The position numbers and the translations under genes are program-made. A stretch of 64,000 nt of DNA from positions 62,001-126,000 of the forward strand of contig JBKBIP010000005.1 of NCBI GenBank assembly GCA_046297495.1, read 5' to 3'. This document shows positions 34,192 to 42,598 of the stretch, piece after piece (position 1 is the stretch's first letter; the number at the start of each line of letters is the position of its first letter). The notes beneath the pieces are model-generated. The model had not been told where the DNA came from and searched no databases. It saw only the letters and a list, made by a program, of their open reading frames with translations. This DNA is from JBKBIP01 sp046297495 (GTDB lineage Bacteria > Planctomycetota > Planctomycetia > Gemmatales > Gemmataceae).

Positions 34192-35994
34192 ATGACGCCA
34201 ACCAAACTGATTCGCAATTTCTCCATCATTGCTCATATCGATCACGGCAAAAGCACGCTGGCCGACCAGTTTCTGCTCAAGACCGGAGCGATCACGGCGC
34301 GGGAGTTCCGCGCCCAGGTGCTCGATGACATGGACCTGGAACGGGAGCGCGGCATCACCATCCAGATGCACCCGGTCACGATTTACTATGAACACGACGG
34401 CCAGCGCTATGAGCTGAACTTGATCGACACGCCCGGGCACGTCGATTTTAGCTACGAAGTATCGCGCAGCTTGGCGGCGTGCGAGGGGGCCATCCTGCTC
34501 GTCGATGCCTTCCAGGGGGTGCAGGCGCAGACGGTGGCCAACGCCTTTCTGGCGATGGAGCACGACTTGGCCATCGTGCCGGTGCTGAACAAGATTGATT
34601 TGCCGATTGCCCGCCCCGACGACGTGAAAGCCGAAATGGAGCAGGCCCTGGGGATCGACCCCGGCGCGGTGCTGCCAGCCAGCGCCAAAACGGGACTCGG
34701 CATCGCCGAAGTGTTGCAAGCGATTGTCTCCCGCATTCCGCCGCCGTCGGGCGATCCGGAGGGGCCATTGCGGGCCTTGGTCTATAACAGCCATTTTGAC
34801 ACCTATAAGGGCGTGGTCGTTTACGTGCGGGTCATGGACGGCGCCTTGGCCAAGGGACAGAAGATCAAGCTGCTGCGCGGCGGCGGCGAACATGAGGTGA
34901 TCGAGCTAGGTCAATTTCGCCCCCACCCCACCCCCTGCGCGGTGCTGACCACTGGCCAGGTCGGCTATTTCATGGCCCAGATCAAGAACATCAGCGACGT
35001 GCCCATCGGCGACACGGTGACGGACGCCCAACGCCCCACCGACGCGCCGCTGCCCGGCTATCAAGAACCGAAGCCGATGGTTTTCAGCGGTTTGTATCCG
35101 GTGGATAATAAGGATTTCGAGTCGTTGCGCGAGGCGCTGGCCAAGCTACGGCTCAACGACGCCAGCTTCACCTACTTGCCGGAAACCAGCGAGGGGCTGG
35201 GCTTTGGCTTTCGCTGTGGCTTCTTGGGCATGTTGCACCGCGAGATCATCCAGCAGCGCTTGGAGCGCGAGAGCGGCTTGGAGCTGGTGCAAACGGCCCC
35301 CAATGTCACTTATGAATTGCTGACCCGCAAAGGGGAGACTGTGCTCATCAACAATCCGCAAGAGGTTCCCGACGCCGGCCAGATCGAGGAGTTCCGCGAG
35401 CCGTTCGTCCGCATCAACTTCCTGATCCCCTCGGAAAACATCGGCGACCTGATGCAGCTGTGCTCGGAGCGGCGCGGTGTCTATGTCCGCACGGAATATC
35501 TCAGTCCGACGCGGGCCATCTTGGTCTATGAATTGCCCTTGGCGGAAGTGATTTACGATCTTTATGATAAGCTGAAGTCAGTGACGCACGGCTACGGCAC
35601 GATGGATTATGAATTGCTCGGCTATCGCCCCGCCGATCTGGTGCGTTTGGATATTCTCGTGCATGGCAAACGGGTCGATGCCTTGTCGATCATCGTCCAT
35701 CGCGCCTTCGCCGAGCGGCGCGGACGCCGGCTGGTCAAGAAACTGCGCGGCGAGATTGACCGGCATCTATTCGAGATCGCCATTCAGGCGGCCATCGGCA
35801 GCCGAATCATCGCGCGCGAGACCATCGCGCCGATGCGCAAGAACGTCACCGCCAAATGTTATGGCGGCGACATCACGCGCAAGCGCAAGCTGTGGGCTAA
35901 ACAGGCCGCCGGTAAGAAGCGTATGAAACAAGTCGGGCAAGTGGAAATTCCGCAAGAGGCGTTTTTGGCCGTCCTGGAGGCGGATCAGGATTGA
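34192..35994 (+). CDS. lepA: Elongation factor 4 (LepA) GTPase
   Basis: The 600-aa translational GTPase begins NFSIIAHIDHGKSTL (G1), then RGITIQ (G2), DTPGHVDF (G3), NKIDLP (G4) and SAKTG (G5). It ends in the LepA-specific C-terminal domain with KCYGGDITRKRKLW and GKKRMKQVG. Length and order are canonical. LepA helps ribosomes under ionic or envelope stress and in initiation. It lies directly upstream of the signal peptidase gene, the same lepA-lepB order as in Escherichia coli, with a 240-bp gap. Confidence 0.97.
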   Translation: MTPTKLIRNFSIIAHIDHGKSTLADQFLLKTGAITAREFRAQVLDDMDLERERGITIQMHPVTIYYEHDGQRYELNLIDTPGHVDFSYEVSRSLAACEGAILLVDAFQGVQAQTVANAFLAMEHDLAIVPVLNKIDLPIARPDDVKAEMEQALGIDPGAVLPASAKTGLGIAEVLQAIVSRIPPPSGDPEGPLRALVYNSHFDTYKGVVVYVRVMDGALAKGQKIKLLRGGGEHEVIELGQFRPHPTPCAVLTTGQVGYFMAQIKNISDVPIGDTVTDAQRPTDAPLPGYQEPKPMVFSGLYPVDNKDFESLREALAKLRLNDASFTYLPETSEGLGFGFRCGFLGMLHREIIQQRLERESGLELVQTAPNVTYELLTRKGETVLINNPQEVPDAGQIEEFREPFVRINFLIPSENIGDLMQLCSERRGVYVRTEYLSPTRAILVYELPLAEVIYDLYDKLKSVTHGYGTMDYELLGYRPADLVRLDILVHGKRVDALSIIVHRAFAERRGRRLVKKLRGEIDRHLFEIAIQAAIGSRIIARETIAPMRKNVTAKCYGGDITRKRKLWAKQAAGKKRMKQVGQVEIPQEAFLAVLEADQD

Positions 35995-36234
35995 CCAGCC
36001 ACCGTAGGTTGCCAGGACTTCCCGACCGGAACGGTCTTGTACTGAAGCGGCAAATTGCTTTGAATGGCTATAGGTTGGTGTGGACGGCGCTAGTCGGTTC
36101 TCATTCCTGGGATGGCGTGTTGGGCCCGAACATGGTTCCCCGCGAGGCACACCAGGAATCGAGTAGGGTGGCGCATTGTCGAATTGGGTAATTTAGATCG
36201 GCTGGCTTCAGCCGAGGAAGCAAGTAGGTGACTC

Positions 36235-38208
36235 ATGGCAGATGACAAGGGCCGGATTCCACCTCCTCCCCCCCTCAAGCCACCGTTCGGATCGCCGCCC
36301 CCTCCCCCGCCGCCGCTAGGATCGCCGCCCCCTCCCCCGCCGCCGCTGGGATCGCCGCCCCCCCCTTTGACTCCCGCGCCGGACAAAGCACCGCCGCGCC
36401 CCGCTCCCGCCGTGGAGCCGATCCGGAAGACCGAGAAACCAACGCCGCCAGCCCATCCCAAAGACGCTTTCCGCGACATCGTCGAAACCGTTGTCTTTGT
36501 CGTGGTCCTGGTTCTGCTCCTCAAGACATTCATCGCCGAAGCCTTTGTCATTCCCACCGGCTCGATGGCCACCACCCTTTGGGGGATTCAGAAGGTGGTG
36601 ACTTGCCCGCAGTGCGGTGAGGAGTTCCCCGTCAACGCCAGCAAGGAGGTCGAGCCGCAAGACCCCCGCGACCGCCAGGACGTGTTGGGGTGTGAATGTC
36701 CCAACTGCCGTTACGCCATCAACTTTGAACAGGAACACCAGCGCGATCCGAGTTGGCCCATGCCACACTGGCACAGCGGCGACCGGGTGCTGGTTTCAAA
36801 ATTTCTCTATGACAGTCACTTACGTGATCCCAAACGCCTGGATGTGGTCGTGTTCAAGTTTCCGGGGGATCAAGCGCGCGGCTATCCCTATGATTCGGGG
36901 CCGCAACGCAACTTCGTGGCCATGAATTACATCAAGCGTCTGGTCGGACTGCCGGGGGAGACCATCGGCATCTACTATGGCGACTTGTATGTCGCCGAGG
37001 ACCTGTCCTACGACACGCCCGCCGGGTTGTCCCCTGAGGACCAACGCGGCAAGACCATGATGTATGAGGATGTGTATGTCGAGCAACTGAAAAAGGACGC
37101 CGTTCGTCCCAACGACGACCCGGCCAAGAAATTCCGCATCATCCAAAAAGACCCCGACAAGATATTGGCCTTGCGCCGTCTGGTCTATGACAACGATCAC
37201 CAGGCGAAAGACCTGCCCGGCGCCAGGTGGCAGCGTTGGCGGCCGGAACGCGCTGATGGCTTCTGGAAGCCAGAGAGCGAGGAGTTCCCCAAAGTCTTCG
37301 TGTTTGATCCGGCGGATAATAATTTGCAGTGGTTGCGTTACCAACATCTGCTGCGCGATTCTCCCAAGGAGGAAGGGGCCCCGCCGCGTCCCTCACTGAT
37401 TACCGACTTCATGGGCTACAATTCCGGCCTGCCGGCGCGGCTGGGTGGGCCGCCCAGCTCTAATTGGGTCGGCGATCTGATCTTGGAATTCGAGGTGGAG
37501 ATTGAGAAAGTTGCCTCCGGCGACGAATTATGGCTGCAATTGGCCAAGGGAGTAGACCTGTTTCAAGCCAAGTTCAACCTCAGCACTGGGGAATGCAGTC
37601 TCTCCCGTTTTGGGGACCAGCACCAGCAATTGGACTGGGTCCGGGAACTCAGTCCGCTGACGAAGCCGGGAAAGTATCGCATCCGCTTTGCCAACGTGGA
37701 TGAGCGTCTGGTGGTCTGGGTCAATGACCGGCTGGTGTTTCAGGATGGTGTCAGTTATGATCCGCCGACCAAGCTCGGACCCACGGATAAAGACCTGCAA
37801 CCCGCTCGCATTGGCACTAAGGGGGCCAAGCTCAAAGTGTCCCGCATCCAATTGTGGCGCGATACGTACTACACGGTCTCCAAGCCAGGGCGGAAAAACG
37901 CCTCGCAATCCGATCTCCGGGAATCGGACTTTGAAAAGGCCCGCTATGATCCCGCCCTGTGGGACCAAGCCGTCACGGGCAATCCCGCGGAGTCGTTGCG
38001 TCACATGATGGCCGCGCAAACCCTCCATGCCCAACCGGGGCACTTTATCTGCCTGGGGGACAACAGCCCGGAAAGCTCCGACAGCCGGGAATGGGGAGCC
38101 GTACCGGATCGCTTGATGCTGGGACGCGCGATTTTGGTCTATTACCCGTTCCGGTTCCCGTTCTGGCCGTTAAACAATCCCATCAACCGCATGGGGTTGA
38201 TTGAGTAG
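36235..38208 (+). CDS. lepB: Signal peptidase I with zinc-ribbon and large internal insertion
   Basis: This 657-aa protein is about twice the usual length of signal peptidase I. A Pro-rich tandem-repeat head (1-60) precedes one membrane segment (about 84-105). The catalytic Ser110 lies in IPTGSM, Lys234 in NYIKRLVGLPGE, and the C-terminal box is GDNSPESSDSREWG. A zinc ribbon (Cys124, 127, 155, 158) is inserted right after the serine, and about 340 residues with a beta-rich, concanavalin-like look (LILEFEVEIEKVASGDELWL) separate the lysine box from the last box. The catalytic dyad is intact, so it should cleave signal peptides. The inserts may alter specificity or regulation. Confidence 0.9.
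   Translation: MADDKGRIPPPPPLKPPFGSPPPPPPPLGSPPPPPPPLGSPPPPLTPAPDKAPPRPAPAVEPIRKTEKPTPPAHPKDAFRDIVETVVFVVVLVLLLKTFIAEAFVIPTGSMATTLWGIQKVVTCPQCGEEFPVNASKEVEPQDPRDRQDVLGCECPNCRYAINFEQEHQRDPSWPMPHWHSGDRVLVSKFLYDSHLRDPKRLDVVVFKFPGDQARGYPYDSGPQRNFVAMNYIKRLVGLPGETIGIYYGDLYVAEDLSYDTPAGLSPEDQRGKTMMYEDVYVEQLKKDAVRPNDDPAKKFRIIQKDPDKILALRRLVYDNDHQAKDLPGARWQRWRPERADGFWKPESEEFPKVFVFDPADNNLQWLRYQHLLRDSPKEEGAPPRPSLITDFMGYNSGLPARLGGPPSSNWVGDLILEFEVEIEKVASGDELWLQLAKGVDLFQAKFNLSTGECSLSRFGDQHQQLDWVRELSPLTKPGKYRIRFANVDERLVVWVNDRLVFQDGVSYDPPTKLGPTDKDLQPARIGTKGAKLKVSRIQLWRDTYYTVSKPGRKNASQSDLRESDFEKARYDPALWDQAVTGNPAESLRHMMAAQTLHAQPGHFICLGDNSPESSDSREWGAVPDRLMLGRAILVYYPFRFPFWPLNNPINRMGLIE
36289..36365 (+). repeat. 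30-bp in-frame tandem repeat in lepB head
   Basis: Two full copies and a partial third of a 30-bp unit starting GGATCGCCGCCCCCTC encode GSPPPPPPPL. The near-identity of units indicates slippage-type expansion. Confidence 0.9.
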
Positions 38209-38278
38209 CCGGACGGGGAGTTGCTTCGCAACCACCCAAGCCGGCCGCGCGGCGACCGGCTCCGCGAGGACAGACGCC

Positions 38279-38674
38279 ATGTTACACGGCGAATTCACCA
38301 TCCGCGTGCGCTATGCCGAAACCGACCGGATGGGATTGCTGCACCACGCGAACTATCTTATCTATTTCGAGCAAGCGCGGACCGAACTGCTCCGCCAGCG
38401 CGGCTTGGCGTACAAGGACCTCGAAGATCAGGGGTATTTCCTGGTGCTGACCAAGGTGGAGGTCCGCTATCGCGCGCCGGCCCGCTATGACGATGTGTTG
38501 ATTATCAAGACCATCGTAGTCCGCACCACGGCCGTTCGCATCGATCATCGTTACGAGGTATTCCGCGATGGCATCTTGTTGGCGGAAGGCAGCTCCACCT
38601 TGGCCTGTGTCAACCGTGAGGGACAGCTGCAAGCGTTGCCGGAGTCGTTGCGCCAAGCCAACCTGGAAAGCTGA
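38279..38674 (+). CDS. ybgC: YbgC-type acyl-CoA thioesterase
   Basis: The 131-aa hotdog-fold thioesterase starts at ATG 38279. It has the family signature RYAETDRMGLLHHANYLIYF, with the catalytic Asp in the usual Y-x-E-T-D segment, then EQARTELLRQRGL. YbgC hydrolyses acyl-CoA thioesters and is associated with phospholipid metabolism at the inner membrane. It lies 70 bp after lepB and 23 bp before a TolQ-like gene, the same ybgC-tolQ-tolR order as in proteobacterial Tol operons. Confidence 0.9.
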   Translation: MLHGEFTIRVRYAETDRMGLLHHANYLIYFEQARTELLRQRGLAYKDLEDQGYFLVLTKVEVRYRAPARYDDVLIIKTIVVRTTAVRIDHRYEVFRDGILLAEGSSTLACVNREGQLQALPESLRQANLES

Positions 38675-38697
38675 ACCATGAACGAGAGGACTGGGCA

Positions 38698-39240
38698 TTG
38701 CGTCGTCGTCTGATTCAAAGTGTGTTGCCGGTGCTGTTGTGCGTTCTGCCGGTGTTGGCCGCGCTGTTGGTGGCGGTGTCGATTCCGGTGGCGGCGCGCG
38801 TTTTTTATCTGGACCACCTGAGCACGATGGATTACTTGATCCTGGGGCTGGGGATGCCGATTTTTCTTGTCCAAGTGCTCTTGAGCTGGCGGGCGCTGCA
38901 ATGGCGTGACACCGCTTTCGACGAGCGCCCGGATCGCTGGTTGTCCAGTCTGGCCCAGGCCGCCGAGTGGTTCCCGTTGCTGGGGCTGCTGGGCACGGTG
39001 GCCGGCATCTTGCAAACCTTCGGCGGCTTTCGCTCAGAAACCTCGCCGGAGAAAATCATCGTTCTCTTCGCTCCCGCCATCACCGCCACCGGCAGCGGCT
39101 TGCTCATGGCCCTGTTGAACATCTTTCCCACCTGGATGGTGGTCATCGGCCGCGAAGCCATCCTGACCTTGTCGGGCAGTTCGAACCCGGTGTCCAAGGA
39201 TTCCGGCTATCCGGCCAAGGGATCGCTGTCAGTGAAGTGA
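38698..39240 (+). CDS. TolQ/ExbB/MotA-like proton-channel subunit (TTG start)
   Basis: This 180-aa membrane protein begins at a TTG with GAGAGGA at 38684-38690; no ATG fits the frame upstream. It has four membrane segments (about 7-35, 45-64, 90-109, 121-150). The family core is visible as WFPLLGLLGTVAGILQTF and FAPAITATGSGLLMALLN. ExbB/TolQ proteins form the pentameric stator that, with ExbD/TolR, converts proton flow into mechanical work on the outer membrane. It follows ybgC and precedes a TolR-like gene, which supports a Tol-like rather than Ton-like role. Confidence 0.85.
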   Translation: MRRRLIQSVLPVLLCVLPVLAALLVAVSIPVAARVFYLDHLSTMDYLILGLGMPIFLVQVLLSWRALQWRDTAFDERPDRWLSSLAQAAEWFPLLGLLGTVAGILQTFGGFRSETSPEKIIVLFAPAITATGSGLLMALLNIFPTWMVVIGREAILTLSGSSNPVSKDSGYPAKGSLSVK

Positions 39241-39274
39241 AAAGGCTATGACAAGAGTACAATATACTTGTCCG

Positions 39275-39326
39275 TGGATTTATCGTTTCGCGCGGATAGT
39301 CAAAGGCTTGGGCGAACCGATCCATC
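39275..39326. repeat. Inverted repeat, family B copy 4 (degenerate)
   Basis: GGATTTATCGTTTCGC pairs imperfectly with GGGCGAACCGATCCATC. It lies between the TolQ-like and TolR-like genes, so any terminator effect would reduce expression of the downstream part of the operon. Confidence 0.5.
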
Positions 39327-39360
39327 TTCGTTTCTGGATTCCTCTTCCCCCATCATCCTC

Positions 39361-39888
39361 ATGATCCAGCTTCCCTATCGCAATGTCACCCGTTTTTTCA
39401 TCCCCTGGGTGGATGTGCTCACGTTGTTATTTTGCGTCTTCTTGATCATGCAGGCGGTGCGTGGGCCGGAGACGACCGGCGGCCCGGATACGCAATTGTC
39501 AGCGGAGGAGCTGGCGGAAAGATCGCGGCAAGAACGGCTTCGCTTGCAAGAGCTGCGCGCCGATGCCGCTCAGGAGCAAGCGCGCTTGGAGATTCTGCGC
39601 CAACAGAAAACCGCGTTGCTGCACCAGAACTTGGCGATTCACGTCCTGGAGATCGACCCGCGCAACGGCGAGCTGGTGTATTTCGCCCCAGAACGCCAAG
39701 TGATTGACAGTAGTGAGGCCGCCCAGGCCTACATTCGCCAACGGCAGAAGCAAAATCCTGCCAAGGAAGCGTATTTCATCATTCTCTACCCCCGACAACG
39801 AACCGGCTTTCCCGTGTTCGGGCAGATTCAAAATTATCGCCAATGGTTTGCCAGCGTCCCTTATGCGATTGATGTGCCAGCGCAATGA
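39361..39888 (+). CDS. TolR/ExbD-like stator partner
   Basis: The 175-aa protein starts at ATG 39361. It has one N-terminal membrane segment containing an acidic residue (PWVDVLTLLFCVFLIMQAV; Asp18), as expected of the proton-carrying Asp in ExbD/TolR. A coiled coil follows (about residues 43-80, ELRADAAQEQARLEILRQQK), then a small soluble domain (about 85-175). The coiled coil is unusual for ExbD. It lies 120 bp after the TolQ-like gene. Confidence 0.78.
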   Translation: MIQLPYRNVTRFFIPWVDVLTLLFCVFLIMQAVRGPETTGGPDTQLSAEELAERSRQERLRLQELRADAAQEQARLEILRQQKTALLHQNLAIHVLEIDPRNGELVYFAPERQVIDSSEAAQAYIRQRQKQNPAKEAYFIILYPRQRTGFPVFGQIQNYRQWFASVPYAIDVPAQ

Positions 39889-40038
39889 GAGGGGCTGTCC
39901 GAGCGTGTGCATCCCGGCCAGCGGCCGCTGCTGGAAAGGAAACCAAAATCGCACTACTCGAATCCCCCCTGCTTGCGTTATGTTGATGGGAGTAGTCACA
40001 CCGTTCGCTCGCCCGTCGTAACGGCGCGGAGGTCGGCC

Positions 40039-40692
40039 ATGATCATCGGGATCGGAACGGTCTGGTTCTTCACCCCTATATGGGGCTTCGGCGTGCCCGA
40101 TGTCGGTCCGTTGATCTTGAAAATCCTGGCGGCGCTGGGGGGCGGGGTCGTGGGGGCGGTCGTCACCATCGTGTTGGTGCAAATGCTATGTCGCTGGAAG
40201 CTGCCGCGCATTCCGCGCAATATCGCCGGCGCCGTGGGGGGCGTTGTCTTGGGAGCGCTGATCTGGATATGGATGTCCGAATCCGGCTCTCTTGGCTTGG
40301 GGGGCGGGGCGGGCTTCTGGCCTTTCCCGCAGGACCAAGCCGGCGATTCCAAGGGCGCCCAGCAGCCGCCGAATGCCATCACGGAGACGGCCCCCCCAGT
40401 GCGGCGCGTGCGCATCGAGTTACTGGGCGGCCAGCGCTATCCTGGAGCGGAACGCTATTATCTGCTGGAAGGCAATCCCCAGCCGCTCACCCTGGAGGAA
40501 ATCGCGCGCGCGATTCAAGAGCTGTGGCACGAGGAACCGCCGGTGCGCCAGGTACGCTTCGTCTTTGACGCCAAGGAGAGCATCTCGGAAATCGATCCGG
40601 CCTTCACCCGGCTGGAAGACCGCTTGATCGCCTTGGGGTTGGAAATCGTGCGACCCCACGAGATCAAAACGACTTCCCCACAGGGGTCCTAG
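40039..40692 (+). CDS. Membrane protein with TolR-like soluble domain
   Basis: The 217-aa protein starts at ATG 40039 with CGGAGG upstream. It has two or three membrane segments (from TVWFFTPIWGF through ALGGGVVGAVVTIVLVQML to NIAGAVGGVVLGALIWIWM). A Pro-rich linker and a C-terminal domain (about 125-210) follow, with ELLGGQRYPGAERYYLLEG and LTLEEIARAIQELW. That C-terminal pattern of strand, loop and helix recalls the periplasmic domain of TolR/ExbD. It overlaps no gene and is 3 bp from the GTPase gene. I do not recognise a named family. Confidence 0.7.
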   Translation: MIIGIGTVWFFTPIWGFGVPDVGPLILKILAALGGGVVGAVVTIVLVQMLCRWKLPRIPRNIAGAVGGVVLGALIWIWMSESGSLGLGGGAGFWPFPQDQAGDSKGAQQPPNAITETAPPVRRVRIELLGGQRYPGAERYYLLEGNPQPLTLEEIARAIQELWHEEPPVRQVRFVFDAKESISEIDPAFTRLEDRLIALGLEIVRPHEIKTTSPQGS

Positions 40693-40695
40693 ATC

Positions 40696-42534
40696 ATGGG
40701 GCAACGGAACACTCCTCCCGCGCGCGCCGCCATCGGTCAGGGCGGGCTGCGCATCGTGCTGTTTGGCCGACCACACGCCGGTAAGTCCTCGTTATTGGGG
40801 GCGCTGGCGCAAGCCGCCGCCACGCAAGGGGACTTGTTGCACTGGCAATTGGCCGACATCCCTGCGCCGCTGGCGGAGCTATGCCAGCGCTTGTATGAGA
40901 ATCGACCACGACGCACCGAGGAAGAGATTGTTCCGTATCCCGTGACGTTCACGCCCCATGCCCGCTCCCGGCACCGCCCGCTGGAGGCGGTCCTGATTGA
41001 TTGTGACGGCCGGTCGGCATTGGAGTTGTTGGCGCGGCAACCCGCTCTCGAAGGTTCTCCCGACGGCTCGCTGGCGCAGGCGTTGTTGCACGCCGATACC
41101 GTGGTCTTGGTGGTGGCCGCGACCGATCCCGAACCGGATGACACCGACTTCCAGCAGCTGCAACGTTTTCTGACCGTGCTGGAGCAGCAACGCGGCCAAC
41201 GCAGCGACATCGGCGGCTTGCCGGTGTTTCTCGTCTTGAGCAAATGCGATCTCCTGGCTCAAAAGCAGGATAGCTTCGCCGATTGGATCGACCGCATCGA
41301 GGAACGCAAACGGGCGGTGCATCAACGCTTTCAACACTTCGTCCGCCAGGCGCAAGTCGCGGGGCCGTCCCCGTTTGGCCACATCAATTTATACTTGGCC
41401 GCCACTGCGACGGGCCGGCCGGAGCTGGCCCACACCCCGGCGGACCCGCGCCGGCCTTACGGCGTGGCCGAGCTGTTCCGGCAATGTCTGGAACGTGCCA
41501 GTGATTTCCGCCGGCGCTATCATCGCTCCAATCGCTGGCTGTACGGCACGCTGGCCGCCGCCGTCAGCTCGGTGACGCTGATGCTGGGGTTGGCGCTGTT
41601 CTTCGTGGTTCAGCAATGGTTCGGCCCCCCGGCTGGTCCGCCGCTCGTGACTCCCTTGGATCAGCGGCAGAGCTTGGCCGCCGCCTTGGGCCTGTTCCCG
41701 ACCGCCAAGCCGCCGGTCTTGCGGCAGTTGTCCGAGAAAGGGGACCTCCGCGCCGCGGACGCCCGCCATTTCCGAGAGCAGCTGGCCCTGCATTATCCCG
41801 ATCACGCGGACTGGCGACGCGCTGACTTACCCCCGGACCCCGACGCCGACAAGATATTGGCCAAAGTGGGGCACTACTTGCTCGAAGCCGGTCGGGACGA
41901 GGTGGCGCGCCAAATCGAGCGCAACTGCGCCGGGAACCGCGCCGGCATCGCTTGTTGGCGATCCGTTGTCCAAACGCTGCCGGAAACCATGCGGGATTGG
42001 CGCGAGCTGGCGCGTCTGGTTCAACGGCTGCGCGGCACGCCAGCCCCCGATCCCATCGAGGAATTGCAAGCGTTTGTCCAGAAGGAGCAGCATCCGCTTC
42101 AGCTGCGGCAATGGACGCTGGCGATTCCCAAAAATGATTGGCAGATCGAACCGGATGGGTTTTTGGAGATCAACCACGAAAGCGCCGGCATGAATCGGCG
42201 CTATACGTTTCACGAGATGTCCCCGCCGAAACAAGAGGAAGAGCGAACCATTCATACCTTCGTCCCGCGCGGCGCGTTCTCCCTGCCCTTGACCGTGACC
42301 TACCAACCGGGAGAAAAGATGTTCGCCGAATTGAACGTGAAGACGAGCAAGGGGGACCAAAAATTGATCTGGCGCGTCGCGCCGCCGTTGTATCAGTTCG
42401 ATTGTCTGACACGTCCTCCCCAGCTGGCGTCCAGGCCCGCCCTCGCGCTCACGGGGGTCGTGTTGCTACCCGATCAAGGGAGCGTCCTTCCTTCCCTGCC
42501 GGCGCTGCTGCCGCGCCTGCCCGCCGCACCATGA
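40696..42534 (+). CDS. Membrane-anchored P-loop GTPase-like protein of the Tol-like cluster
   Basis: The 612-aa protein has a GTPase domain (about 1-250) with Walker A GRPHAGKSS (24-32), a G3-like LIDCDGRSA and a G4-like LSKCDLL in place of NKxD. One membrane segment follows (about 277-303, LAAAVSSVTLMLGLALFFVV). A long C-terminal region (about 310-612) carries a helical part and a beta-rich part (RYTFHEMSPPKQEEE). It starts 3 bp after the previous gene, so the two are translationally linked. The layout of an NTPase facing the cytoplasm plus a periplasmic extension resembles IcmF-like or dynamin-like membrane GTPases, but I cannot assign it. Confidence 0.78.
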   Translation: MGQRNTPPARAAIGQGGLRIVLFGRPHAGKSSLLGALAQAAATQGDLLHWQLADIPAPLAELCQRLYENRPRRTEEEIVPYPVTFTPHARSRHRPLEAVLIDCDGRSALELLARQPALEGSPDGSLAQALLHADTVVLVVAATDPEPDDTDFQQLQRFLTVLEQQRGQRSDIGGLPVFLVLSKCDLLAQKQDSFADWIDRIEERKRAVHQRFQHFVRQAQVAGPSPFGHINLYLAATATGRPELAHTPADPRRPYGVAELFRQCLERASDFRRRYHRSNRWLYGTLAAAVSSVTLMLGLALFFVVQQWFGPPAGPPLVTPLDQRQSLAAALGLFPTAKPPVLRQLSEKGDLRAADARHFREQLALHYPDHADWRRADLPPDPDADKILAKVGHYLLEAGRDEVARQIERNCAGNRAGIACWRSVVQTLPETMRDWRELARLVQRLRGTPAPDPIEELQAFVQKEQHPLQLRQWTLAIPKNDWQIEPDGFLEINHESAGMNRRYTFHEMSPPKQEEERTIHTFVPRGAFSLPLTVTYQPGEKMFAELNVKTSKGDQKLIWRVAPPLYQFDCLTRPPQLASRPALALTGVVLLPDQGSVLPSLPALLPRLPAAP

Positions 42535-42598
42535 CTGGCAGGGAGCGGGACGCCATCGGTTCGTGACCGTCGCGGCGCCGACCGTCTGTCGGTTGTCT

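Noticed and set aside
38698..42534. Zorya-type phage defence locus
   Set aside because: A MotA-like protein next to an OmpA-like partner would suggest Zorya, but here the partner is TolR/ExbD-like, ybgC precedes, and no helicase or nuclease effector is present.
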